A stretch of DNA of 7,448 nucleotides, taken from contig JAHJFH010000157.1 in assembly GCA_018824925.1 (NCBI GenBank), forward strand, positions 1 to 7,448. The letters are read 5' to 3'. Within the stretch, counting starts at the first letter, position 1. Each line of letters starts with the position of its first letter. This document shows, one piece after another, positions 1 to 6,037 of the stretch. The notes under the pieces were generated by a model. That model was not told where the DNA came from. It did not search any database and saw only the letters and a list, made by a program, of their open reading frames with translations. This stretch comes from Thermoplasmatota archaeon (GTDB lineage Archaea; Thermoplasmatota; E2; DHVEG-1). The position numbers were made by a program, and so were the translations under genes.

Positions 1-1
1 A

Positions 2-1180
2 TTACCACCCGGAGACCTTTTTGTCATGCAGGTAAAAAACAATGGTGATCCCATCTGGTTAAAAGCATATCTCAACCGAAACTACCCCGACAATTTCCAA
101 TGCGGCCAAGAAATCCGCACCTGCACCATAGCAGGATCAACCCGCTTCCTCGTCATCGGCAACAGTGACACACCATCCTCCTCAAACATGGACATTGTCG
201 CATTACTCCTTGATATTGATGGCAATGTTATCTGGTATGTCCAACTCGATAGCAACGTCCATGATAGCTGTGCATCAGCCACCGTCTATACCGATACCAC
301 AGGATCAACCACCTTTGGCATATGCGGATATCGCCAACCCGGCAGCTATGGTAACGAAGACCCATTATTCATCAGACTAACAGCCGATCTTAACATCATC
401 GTCGCCCGAGAATATGGTATATTTGACCACAACGGGATCAGCAAAAACGATCGTCTATTAAGTATTCAAACAACCGCTGATAACGGCTTCATCATGGCCG
501 GACGAAGTGACTCACATCCCGATAGCAACCTCCAATCCATTCTCGTCATAAAAACCGATGATAACGGCAAACCAGGCTACATACGCACCTTTAACGAAAT
601 GCCACCAAACGGTCTTGATAACTGGGGCATAGCCATCGATGAATTACCCGCAAAACCCGACAATTTTGTCCTCACCTGCTGGCGAGGAAACAACCCAGAT
701 TATGATCTCGGCATCATGGGATTTAACAAAACCATCCATCCCCAATGGGCACGATATCTCCAAGCCGGAAAACCCACATTTCCCTGCAACACAGATCTAC
801 TCGGCGCCGAAATGATGCATGACCTCGTTGCCGTCACCGATGGCTTTGTAGTAACCGGTATGTCCGACTCATCCCAAGCCGTACCCTCTACCAGCTACCC
901 AGGTATCGTCGTCAGTAAATTCGATCAAGAAGGATTCATACGAAAAAACCCCACACCCTGCTGCACACAAACCTATGAATTACAAGATCAAAGCTATGAT
1001 GAACACCAAACCATCGACCTTGAACGAACCCTTGTACAAAATGAAGTACCCAACTGGATGCCCAGCCAATACGATGACACACCCAAAGCCCAAAAAATAT
1101 GTACACCCGGATTCGAAATGATACTTCTCTTAGGCGCCATAGCCTTTATGTTTCTCATCATAAAGAAACGAAAGAAGTAA
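2..1180 (+). CDS. Secreted beta-propeller-like repeat protein with PGF-CTERM tail (5' partial)
   Basis: This is the C-terminal part of a surface protein. The frame is open to the left edge and reads PPGDLFV just before the first ATG at 26, which continues the repeat pattern, so that ATG is internal and the true start and signal peptide lie outside the window. Numbering from the ATG at 26, a recurring unit of an Asp- or Ser-led hydrophobic strand, a D/N-G turn and an aromatic strand occurs about every 55-60 residues: around the left edge, then near 56 (DIVALLLDIDGNVIW), 112, 171, 227 and 292. Between units are strands of the type GFIMAGRSDS (154-163) and GFVVTGMSDSS (273-283). This is the look of a beta-propeller of the bacterial/archaeal surface type. 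Residues 361-384 are PGFE, a hydrophobic helix and KKRKK, a PGF-CTERM-like signal. Nine cysteines are present, two adjacent (312-313), so disulfides are possible. Ligand and function are unknown. The gene converges with the ABC-F gene. Confidence 0.85.
   Translation, partial: LPPGDLFVMQVKNNGDPIWLKAYLNRNYPDNFQCGQEIRTCTIAGSTRFLVIGNSDTPSSSNMDIVALLLDIDGNVIWYVQLDSNVHDSCASATVYTDTTGSTTFGICGYRQPGSYGNEDPLFIRLTADLNIIVAREYGIFDHNGISKNDRLLSIQTTADNGFIMAGRSDSHPDSNLQSILVIKTDDNGKPGYIRTFNEMPPNGLDNWGIAIDELPAKPDNFVLTCWRGNNPDYDLGIMGFNKTIHPQWARYLQAGKPTFPCNTDLLGAEMMHDLVAVTDGFVVTGMSDSSQAVPSTSYPGIVVSKFDQEGFIRKNPTPCCTQTYELQDQSYDEHQTIDLERTLVQNEVPNWMPSQYDDTPKAQKICTPGFEMILLLGAIAFMFLIIKKRKK
1106..1177 (+). other. PGF-CTERM-like archaeosortase sorting signal of the repeat protein
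   Basis: The encoded tail is PGFE followed by about 15 hydrophobic residues and ends in KKRKK. This tripartite layout (PGF motif, transmembrane helix, basic end) is that of archaeal PGF-CTERM proteins. In haloarchaea such tails are processed by archaeosortase A and the protein becomes lipid-anchored. Processing in this organism is inferred. No archaeosortase gene is in the window. Confidence 0.75.
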
Positions 1181-1233
1181 TAAAACCATACGAAAAAAAA
1201 ATCGGGAAAACATATCTATACAACTAACACACA

Positions 1234-1293
1234 AAGGGTTTAACCGAGACCAATCTCAAAAAAAACATACACAATTCATACCATTAAACCCTT
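1234..1293. repeat. 10-bp inverted repeat in convergent intergenic region
   Basis: AAGGGTTTAA at 1234-1243 is perfectly complementary to TTAAACCCTT at 1284-1293, with a 40-base spacer. It lies between two convergent genes and just upstream of a T-run on the plus strand (1300-1304), so it could form a long-loop stem at the 3' end of the plus-strand transcript. The spacer is long and the stem is AT-rich, so it may be chance. Confidence 0.4.
1258..1265 (-). terminator. Oligo-T terminator for the ABC-F gene
   Basis: A8 on the plus strand gives T8 in the minus-strand transcript, about 50 bases after the ABC-F stop codon. A second run, T9 at 1193-1201, lies further downstream and could act as backup. 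Archaeal transcription commonly ends at such oligo-T tracts without a hairpin. Confidence 0.55.
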
Positions 1294-1299
1294 CATTCC

Positions 1300-1306
1300 T
1301 TTTTCT
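1300..1306 (+). terminator. Possible oligo-T terminator for the repeat-protein gene
   Basis: TTTTTCTT is the first clear T-rich run on the plus strand after the stop at 1178-1180. It follows the distal arm of the 1234-1293 inverted repeat and ends just before the ABC-F stop codon. The support is positional only. Confidence 0.4.
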
Positions 1307-1313
1307 TAAAATA

Positions 1314-3125
1314 CTACAGAGGCCGTAACCACCGATTTTTAATAGCCAACGCATACATTTTTTTGTTATGATCACCAATAAAAACCTCTTCCCCCACCGC
1401 ATGTTTCGTCCGAGTTGCCCAAATCGTAAACCCTTTATGAACCACATATTTCTTAAGACCCGACCCAGAAAGATACGCAAGATGCGCTTTGGAAAGATCT
1501 GTCAACTCCTTTTGCCGTTGTAACCGAAAACTCGTATAATTCCCCGCATAGGTTTTAAGAGAACCATCCTCCATAAAAAAAATCGTGTCGGTAACCATAT
1601 CAAGAAACCGCCGATCATGCGAAACCGTAATCACCGTACCCGCATAGGAATTTAAAGCACCCTCAATCGCTGTTTTCGAATTCATATCCATATGATTCGT
1701 TGGCTCATCAAGCAACAACACATTAAAGGGTTGTAAAAGCAACCGTAAAATAGACAACCGTGCACGTTCCCCACCAGAAAGCTGTTGCACCTGATTAAAA
1801 AACATATCATCACGAAAATTGAACTGCCCAAGCATAGCCTTTGCATCAGATTCCGAAAGATCACTATGATCTCTTCGCAGTTCATCGATAAGATTATTTT
1901 CCGGAATAAGTGATAGATGCCCCTGATCAAAATATCCTGATCTCACACCCGAACTAATATACAACATCCCCTCATCCGGAACCTCCTCACCAATAAGCAT
2001 CTTCAAAAACGTGGTTTTCCCACAACCATTAGGACCAATAAGACCAATCTTCTGCCCAGCAAGAATCTCAAAATTAGCATGATCAAGAATAACCTTTTTA
2101 TCAAAGCGCTTCCCAAGACCCTGCCCCTCAGCAACATTCTTCCCAGACTTAAACACCGATTTAAACTGAAACTTCAACAGATACGATTTCAAAACAGGAT
2201 TCTCAACACGCTGCACCTTCTCTAAACGCTTTATTTTACTTGCAATCTGTAGATCATATTTATTCCGCCGTGACAACGTCTCAATAACCTTTTTCTGCCG
2301 ATGAATCTCAGCCATAGATTTTTCATACGCCTGAATCTTAATATGCGCTCGAAGACGTTTTTGTTCCTCATACTCCTCATAGGTCGCCTGATACATTTCA
2401 AGATGATGATTCTCGATCTCAAACACCCGATCAACCAGATCATCCAACAAATACCGATCATGAGAAACAATCATCACCGCCTTCGGAAAATCAACAATCT
2501 GCCGCTCCAACCATTCAATCGTAGCAATATCCAAATGATTTGTCGGTTCATCAAGAAATAACAAATCACAATCCATAGGCTGCGCCAAAACACTTGCCAA
2601 AGCAATTTTCTGCCGCTCACCACCAGAAAGCAAACCCGGTTTCGTCGATGGTGAAAGATCAGGCATCCCAATCTCCTTCAAAATACGACATGCCGCCTCC
2701 CACCGAAGAGAACTTGCGGTCCTATTCAGAGAAACCTTCAACTTCCGAATACTCTCAAGAACCTCCACATACCGAGATGAGGTATAAATCGAGGGGTCCT
2801 CTAACTCCTTCTCATACACCCTGATTTTCTGCAAAATTGCATCAGATGAGGTCGTCCGAATAAAAAAATCAGAAACAGTTTCATCAAACGAACTTATCGA
2901 CACCTGATCCAAATATCTCATCCGTAGATTATCTGCCCGCCAGATATCCCCAGTACTCGCTCGTTCCCATCCTAAAAGAATCTTAAAAAGCGTGGTTTTC
3001 CCACACCCATTCGGCCCCAGAAGACCAATACAATTATCGGAATAGACATCAAATGATGCATGGTCAAAAAGGAGTTTACCCTCAATTGTTTTTGATAAAT
3101 CACGAGCTCGAATCAGAACATCCAT
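1314..3125 (-). CDS. ABC-F family ATPase (duplicated ABC, no transmembrane domain)
   Basis: A 603-residue soluble protein with two ATP-binding cassettes. First cassette: Walker A GPNGCGKT (37-44), signature LSGGE (166-170), Walker B LLFLDEP with catalytic Glu193, D-loop NHLD (196-199), H-loop His222. Second cassette: Walker A GPNGCGKT (364-371), LSGGE (449-453), LLLDEP with Glu474, NHMD (477-480), His502. A charged helical linker of about 75 residues (245-320) joins them, as in the ABC-F P-site tether that enters the ribosomal E site. All catalytic residues are present. ABC-F proteins are translation factors or, in some groups, ribosome-protecting antibiotic-resistance proteins, and this sequence does not decide which. 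The tail after about residue 540 is unusual: not a coiled coil but a compact basic stretch (KHAVGEEVFIGDHNKKMYAL, 574-593). The start at 3125 puts MDVLIRARDL directly before the first cassette. No Shine-Dalgarno is seen, and a TATA-like box about 26-32 bases upstream suggests a leaderless message. Confidence 0.95.
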   Translation of the reverse strand: MDVLIRARDLSKTIEGKLLFDHASFDVYSDNCIGLLGPNGCGKTTLFKILLGWERASTGDIWRADNLRMRYLDQVSISSFDETVSDFFIRTTSSDAILQKIRVYEKELEDPSIYTSSRYVEVLESIRKLKVSLNRTASSLRWEAACRILKEIGMPDLSPSTKPGLLSGGERQKIALASVLAQPMDCDLLFLDEPTNHLDIATIEWLERQIVDFPKAVMIVSHDRYLLDDLVDRVFEIENHHLEMYQATYEEYEEQKRLRAHIKIQAYEKSMAEIHRQKKVIETLSRRNKYDLQIASKIKRLEKVQRVENPVLKSYLLKFQFKSVFKSGKNVAEGQGLGKRFDKKVILDHANFEILAGQKIGLIGPNGCGKTTFLKMLIGEEVPDEGMLYISSGVRSGYFDQGHLSLIPENNLIDELRRDHSDLSESDAKAMLGQFNFRDDMFFNQVQQLSGGERARLSILRLLLQPFNVLLLDEPTNHMDMNSKTAIEGALNSYAGTVITVSHDRRFLDMVTDTIFFMEDGSLKTYAGNYTSFRLQRQKELTDLSKAHLAYLSGSGLKKYVVHKGFTIWATRTKHAVGEEVFIGDHNKKMYALAIKNRWLRPL

Positions 3126-3150
3126 TAACGGGGGATAACAAAATCCTGTT

Positions 3151-3157
3151 GTATATC
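3151..3157 (-). promoter_or_regulatory. TATA-like box of the ABC-F gene (leaderless transcript)
   Basis: On the minus strand the sequence reads GATATAC, covering about -26 to -32 from the ATG at 3125. This is the usual archaeal TATA-to-start-site distance, so transcription would begin at or next to the start codon. The bases just before the ATG (CCCCCGTTA) hold no Shine-Dalgarno, which agrees with a leaderless message. Confidence 0.5.
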
Positions 3158-3180
3158 ATTTTAGGTACCACTAACCCTTC

Positions 3181-3189
3181 AAAAAAAAA
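3181..3189 (-). terminator. T9 terminator for the two-helix membrane protein gene
   Basis: A9 on the plus strand gives T9 in the minus-strand transcript, 13 bases after the TAG stop at 3202-3204. It sits between that stop and the TATA-like box of the ABC-F gene and so probably separates the two transcription units. Confidence 0.6.
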
Positions 3190-3201
3190 GAAATTAGCCA
3201 C

Positions 3202-3897
3202 CTATTTTTTCTTTACATATCTAAAATACACAAGATACACGCCAATAATTCCGAGAACGATTCCAACAACCAACATAAGCAGAGCGGTTCGTTCCATAAA
3301 TGGAAAACGAGCCGCAAGCACAAGATCAGCATCAATCTGAGATGACCCATCAGCATTCATAAAAACCAATCGATAAGTTCCCGACTGCATCGCAGTACTC
3401 AACGTCACTAAACTACCCTGACCTGATAAAAGCCAAAATGTTTCCTCAGCAGGCGCTTTCAAAGGGGAATCTCCCGTATGATATGAGGCACCATCAAGTT
3501 CTAACGACACAGCAGTAGAAGAAATCCTCCAATGATAATAAATCGCCTCTTCATGTTCAATGTTATCAAGATAATTCTGCACATCATTTGCACTACCAAG
3601 ACCCATAAAAATCTCTTTAGATGTATTTTGCGAAGATCCCATAAGTTTTACAAGAATACCATCTTCTGGAGCAAGCCATTGCAGATAATTTGGAATAAAA
3701 ATATTCTTATCAATCGTAATATCTTGACTGGATAACGCATAGGTTTCTATTGAAAACGTACCCTTCTCACTTGCGATATACCCATCAGGACCTGTTACTA
3801 CAGCCATTGATATAAAAATAAAACTACTCCCAATAAGTAAAAGAACAAATCCGATAAGAAATAATATTCCGAAAATAAGAACAATCTTTTGTTTCAT
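3202..3897 (-). CDS. Two-helix membrane protein with extracytoplasmic domain
   Basis: A 231-residue protein with one hydrophobic helix near the N-terminus (about 5-34), a polar domain of roughly 160 residues, and a second helix (about 204-225) ending in a short basic tail (RYVKKK). The middle carries a signature I associate from memory with small actinobacterial and archaeal membrane proteins of unknown function: EIFMGLGSANDVQNYLD (95-111, resembling F-I-G-I-x-P-x-x-D-V-x-x-Y-L), then PAEETFWLLS (149-158), then GTYRLVFMNADGSSQIDADL (173-192), whose MNADGS is highly characteristic. The topology puts the domain outside the cell with both ends inside. I cannot name a function. The second helix has no PGF motif, so it is a plain anchor and not a sorting signal. 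The start is set by GAGGTG just upstream of the ATG at 3897. The stop is followed by a T9 run. Confidence 0.85.
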   Translation of the reverse strand: MKQKIVLIFGILFLIGFVLLLIGSSFIFISMAVVTGPDGYIASEKGTFSIETYALSSQDITIDKNIFIPNYLQWLAPEDGILVKLMGSSQNTSKEIFMGLGSANDVQNYLDNIEHEEAIYYHWRISSTAVSLELDGASYHTGDSPLKAPAEETFWLLSGQGSLVTLSTAMQSGTYRLVFMNADGSSQIDADLVLAARFPFMERTALLMLVVGIVLGIIGVYLVYFRYVKKK

Positions 3898-3901
3898 TAC
3901 C

Positions 3902-3907
3902 CACCTC
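3902..3907 (-). promoter_or_regulatory. Shine-Dalgarno GAGGTG of the two-helix membrane protein
   Basis: The transcript reads GAGGTGGGTA immediately before the ATG at 3897. GAGGTG is a full match to the archaeal 16S anti-Shine-Dalgarno (CACCTC), with only a few bases of spacing. It fixes the start and shows that this organism uses Shine-Dalgarno initiation for at least some genes. Confidence 0.7.
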
Positions 3908-3949
3908 TTTTTAACAACAATTCGTTACAACATGCAAACAGTACCTCTC

Positions 3950-3957
3950 TATTTAAA
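3950..3957 (-). promoter_or_regulatory. TATA box of the two-helix membrane protein gene
   Basis: TTTAAATA on the minus strand, preceded by an A-rich stretch (A8 at 3966-3973) that may include the BRE. A start site about 26 bases downstream would fall near 3927, giving a leader of about 30 bases that contains the Shine-Dalgarno. Confidence 0.5.
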
Positions 3958-3999
3958 TTCACCAATTTTTTTTGATTTATCTATCCCGAAGTAATTTTT

Positions 4000-4004
4000 A
4001 AAAA
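4000..4004 (-). terminator. Weak oligo-T terminator candidate for the peptidase-like gene
   Basis: T5 (CTTTTTAAAA) on the minus strand, about 40 bases after the TAA stop at 4045-4047 and upstream of the next gene's TATA box. It is short, so the call rests on position. The rest of the 3898-4044 gap shows no coding potential. Confidence 0.3.
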
Positions 4005-4044
4005 GAATTATACATAGATCATCTATTCTAACGTAGTTCATCCA

Positions 4045-5670
4045 TTATCGACGTTTTCTGCGCAGAAGAATAAACACACACACTAATGCAAGAATAGCAG
4101 CGATAAATTCAAACCCAGGAATCACCCGTGTTGTCGTATCAGACCAGGGACTATATTCATAAAATATGTCACGAGCACGCACTTTAATCTTTACCACCGA
4201 ACCAAAATCACTCCAATTATGTATTGCCGACGCTGTAGCTCCCGAAGTAAAAGGACCCACCTCAGTAAACGTACCATCATCCCAATCAAACACATAATAC
4301 AGATCATGACCCTCCGGATCAGTAGTACTGGTGGTAAACTCATAATCCGTATCTTTTTCCAATTTTATGATCCCAAACCCTTGATGTGGACGTGAAGGCT
4401 CATACGGGGCCAGATTATCAGCATCAAAAGTAACAATGCGTACAACCTCCGGTGGACCATCTGGTGGACTACCCGAGTTCAAAAGCGTGAGATTCCCATC
4501 GCTACTATTAATACCAAGATAGGTTTCATGGACAACCAACCCATCAAATTCATCAGACTGCTTTGAATCATGACAATAATGAATCTTTGCCTGACCTAAG
4601 ACATAACCCGCGCCAACCACACACACCTGATGACCGCTATAATGAATGCCATTTTCAAATCGCCAAAACCTCAGGGTTATACCATATCCTTTTTTAACCG
4701 ATTCCATCAGGTTTGAAAACACGACTGTGGGCCCCTGATGATACGAGGTTTTTTTCCCATCCCAGGTAACATCCACATCACCCTCAATACCCTGATGACG
4801 AACAGTGACATCAGTATTCTCTTCATAACAATACTGCAGGCCACCACGAATAGCTCGATCAGGAGGTGTTCCATTTCCCTCCCAAAAACTGACAAGATTT
4901 CGTCGCATCAATACATCAAAATACCCAGACAATGAATTCGGAGGCACCACAATCCCCGTCTCATGAAAACCAATACCAGGGACCAAATCATGGGGAACCG
5001 AAACATCAAACGTGTTTTCTACATACTGCAACGTATTTGCATAACCCGTAGGCACACATTGATTTACAGCACATTGAACATTAGCATCTGGATCATGATT
5101 TGGCTGCTCATACCATTCATTCAACCCACCTTCCTCAAACTCAACTGCCTCAGGATCGGGCGGATTGATACCAGAGAACCCCCCAGGATCCTCACTATCC
5201 CCCCCGGCATAAAATACCACATCACCCACCGCATAGGTTTCAAACACCCCACCAGGAAACCGATGCATAGGATTTGACGTAACCTCCAAATACATCTGAA
5301 TTGACCGAACATCACCAGTTCGACCTAGATCAAAAAACGTACTCACCAACTCATACGACCACCTATTATCAAGCATAAGATTCTGAATCACCCACCCCGC
5401 ACTGGTATAGCCATTCAAATACCCCGAATTTATACCAGCGTCTCGTAACACATCCTCTATATTAGCAACCACCTGACCAACAGCGGTATTGAAAAACTGT
5501 GAATGATTCCACACAAAATCAATCTGATTAAACGATATCCCCGGAATTTGACCATCCATCATTGTCGTAGCTTTATTCGATAAAGAAGCGTGCGCATTAG
5601 CACAGGAACTAATAAAAAAAAGCAGCGTTAAACACAATACGAACCTCTTTCTTTTTACAAAATAAACCAT
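4045..5670 (-). CDS. Secreted C39/papain-like peptidase-domain protein with PKD-type domain and PGF-CTERM tail
   Basis: A 541-residue exported protein. Residues 1-28 form a signal peptide: basic KRKRF, a hydrophobic core, then SSCANAHA. AHA before Ser29 suits signal peptidase I, but ISSC (20-23) also resembles a lipobox. Residues 30-190 are an unrecognised, partly helical region followed by an acidic Gly/Pro-rich stretch. Around 199-380 lies a probable cysteine-peptidase-like domain: NQCVPTGYANTLQYVE (203-218) gives candidate Cys205, SGHQVCVVGAG (345-355) gives candidate His347, and YCHDSKQSD (365-373) gives candidate Asp368, in the Cys-His-Asp order of C39/papain-like folds. Residues about 430-515 form a PKD or Ig-like domain (TTDPEGHDLYYVFDWDDGTF at 449-468, then WSDFGSVVKIKVRARD). 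Residues 518-541 are PGFE, a helix and RRKRR. Activity and substrate are unproven. It could process surface or extracellular peptides. The ATG at 5670 is chosen because it begins the signal peptide; no strong Shine-Dalgarno precedes it. Confidence 0.85.
   Translation of the reverse strand: MVYFVKRKRFVLCLTLLFFISSCANAHASLSNKATTMMDGQIPGISFNQIDFVWNHSQFFNTAVGQVVANIEDVLRDAGINSGYLNGYTSAGWVIQNLMLDNRWSYELVSTFFDLGRTGDVRSIQMYLEVTSNPMHRFPGGVFETYAVGDVVFYAGGDSEDPGGFSGINPPDPEAVEFEEGGLNEWYEQPNHDPDANVQCAVNQCVPTGYANTLQYVENTFDVSVPHDLVPGIGFHETGIVVPPNSLSGYFDVLMRRNLVSFWEGNGTPPDRAIRGGLQYCYEENTDVTVRHQGIEGDVDVTWDGKKTSYHQGPTVVFSNLMESVKKGYGITLRFWRFENGIHYSGHQVCVVGAGYVLGQAKIHYCHDSKQSDEFDGLVVHETYLGINSSDGNLTLLNSGSPPDGPPEVVRIVTFDADNLAPYEPSRPHQGFGIIKLEKDTDYEFTTSTTDPEGHDLYYVFDWDDGTFTEVGPFTSGATASAIHNWSDFGSVVKIKVRARDIFYEYSPWSDTTTRVIPGFEFIAAILALVCVFILLRRKRR
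4048..4119 (-). other. PGF-CTERM-like archaeosortase sorting signal of the peptidase-like protein
   Basis: The encoded tail is PGFE followed by about 14 hydrophobic residues and RRKRR. It has the same layout and the same four-residue core as the tail of the repeat protein at the left of the window, so both are probably handled by the same archaeosortase. Confidence 0.8.
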
Positions 5671-5711
5671 GGATTTTTTCCCCAGTATTATAACAAGTAA
5701 TTCTCTTAAAA

Positions 5712-5721
5712 CATTTAAATG
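5712..5721 (-). promoter_or_regulatory. TATA-like element upstream of the peptidase-like gene
   Basis: CATTTAAATG, a 10-base palindrome, lies about 42-51 bases before the ATG at 5670. A start site about 26 bases downstream would leave a leader of roughly 20 bases containing GGGGAA as a poor Shine-Dalgarno. A competing element, TTATAATAC, lies at about -15 to -23, too close for normal spacing. Confidence 0.35.
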
Positions 5722-5735
5722 TTACCGTATAATAT

Positions 5736-5743
5736 AAAAAAAA
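5736..5743 (-). terminator. T8 terminator for the tautomerase gene
   Basis: A8 on the plus strand gives T8 in the transcript, about 37 bases after the TGA stop at 5780-5782. It lies ahead of the TATA-like element of the peptidase-like gene. Confidence 0.5.
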
Positions 5744-5779
5744 TAATTTTCAGCATCTTACTTCATATCAATTCTTCAT

Positions 5780-5974
5780 TCATATTCCCTTAACCTTTTC
5801 TGATGCAGGCTCTCCACCTAAACCCCAATGCGATTTCGGAATTTCAGTAATCAGCACTTCCACCGCCTGCGCTGGAATTCCCAAATCAACAAACACCTTT
5901 GTTATTTTTTGAATCAAGAGTTTAGCTTTTTCCTCCCCAAAACCTTTCCAAACCGCTACTTGAATAACCGGCAT
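5780..5974 (-). CDS. 4-oxalocrotonate tautomerase family protein
   Basis: A 64-residue protein of the usual family length. These enzymes are small oligomers that use an N-terminal proline, exposed after Met removal, as a general base in keto-enol tautomerisation. The start at 5974 gives MPVIQVAVWKG, which places Pro1 correctly. An in-frame GTG at 6034 would bury it and is rejected. The remaining fold signature is present: a beta strand, a helix (EEKAKLLIQKITKVF), a second strand VEVLITEIP and the loop KSHWGLGGEPAS, where the usual Phe50 is Trp. Numbered from Pro1, Arg11 of the classical enzyme is Phe here and the position of Arg39 is Glu38, so 2-hydroxymuconate is an unlikely substrate. The true substrate is unknown. 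A TGGAGAG Shine-Dalgarno and a TATA box lie upstream, so the gene probably has its own promoter despite following the methyltransferase gene. Confidence 0.9.
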   Translation of the reverse strand: MPVIQVAVWKGFGEEKAKLLIQKITKVFVDLGIPAQAVEVLITEIPKSHWGLGGEPASEKVKGI

Positions 5975-5983
5975 ATTTTTGAA

Positions 5984-5990
5984 CTCTCCA
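5984..5990 (-). promoter_or_regulatory. Shine-Dalgarno TGGAGAG deciding the tautomerase start
   Basis: TGGAGAG stands nine bases before the ATG at 5974 on the minus strand. It supports the start that exposes the catalytic proline and argues against the upstream GTG at 6034. Confidence 0.55.
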
Positions 5991-6013
5991 CAAAAACCAT
6001 ATGATGCTACACC

Positions 6014-6024
6014 TAAATATAAAT
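6014..6024 (-). promoter_or_regulatory. TATA box of the tautomerase gene
   Basis: ATTTATATTTA on the minus strand. A start about 26 bases downstream falls near 5993, giving a leader of about 20 bases that just includes the Shine-Dalgarno. If the methyltransferase truly ends at 6096 this element is intergenic. In the frameshifted reading it lies just after the displaced stop at 6038. Confidence 0.5.
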
Positions 6025-6037
6025 ATTGAGCCACCTA

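Noticed and set aside
1246..1257. Small hairpin GAGA/TCTC followed by an A-run
   Set aside because: The stem is only four base pairs. On the plus strand it is followed by A rather than T, and on the minus strand the T-run precedes it, so it does not fit a hairpin terminator.
1256..1480. Minus-strand 74-codon frame overlapping the ABC-F 3' end
   Set aside because: It is a shadow of the ABC-F gene in another frame, rich in Arg/Trp/Gly without any recognisable domain.
3053..3340. Plus-strand 95-codon frame spanning the ABC-F start and the neighbouring gene's 3' end
   Set aside because: It lies antisense to two well-supported genes, crosses a terminator and promoter, and has a low-complexity translation.
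4015..4025. Palindrome TAGATCATCTA downstream of the peptidase-like gene
   Set aside because: It is short and AT-rich with a one-base centre, so it cannot form a stem-loop. There is no second copy to suggest an operator.
5975..6034. Extension of the tautomerase to a GTG at 6034 (84 residues)
   Set aside because: It would bury the catalytic N-terminal proline. The internal ATG at 5974 has a Shine-Dalgarno and gives the normal family length.
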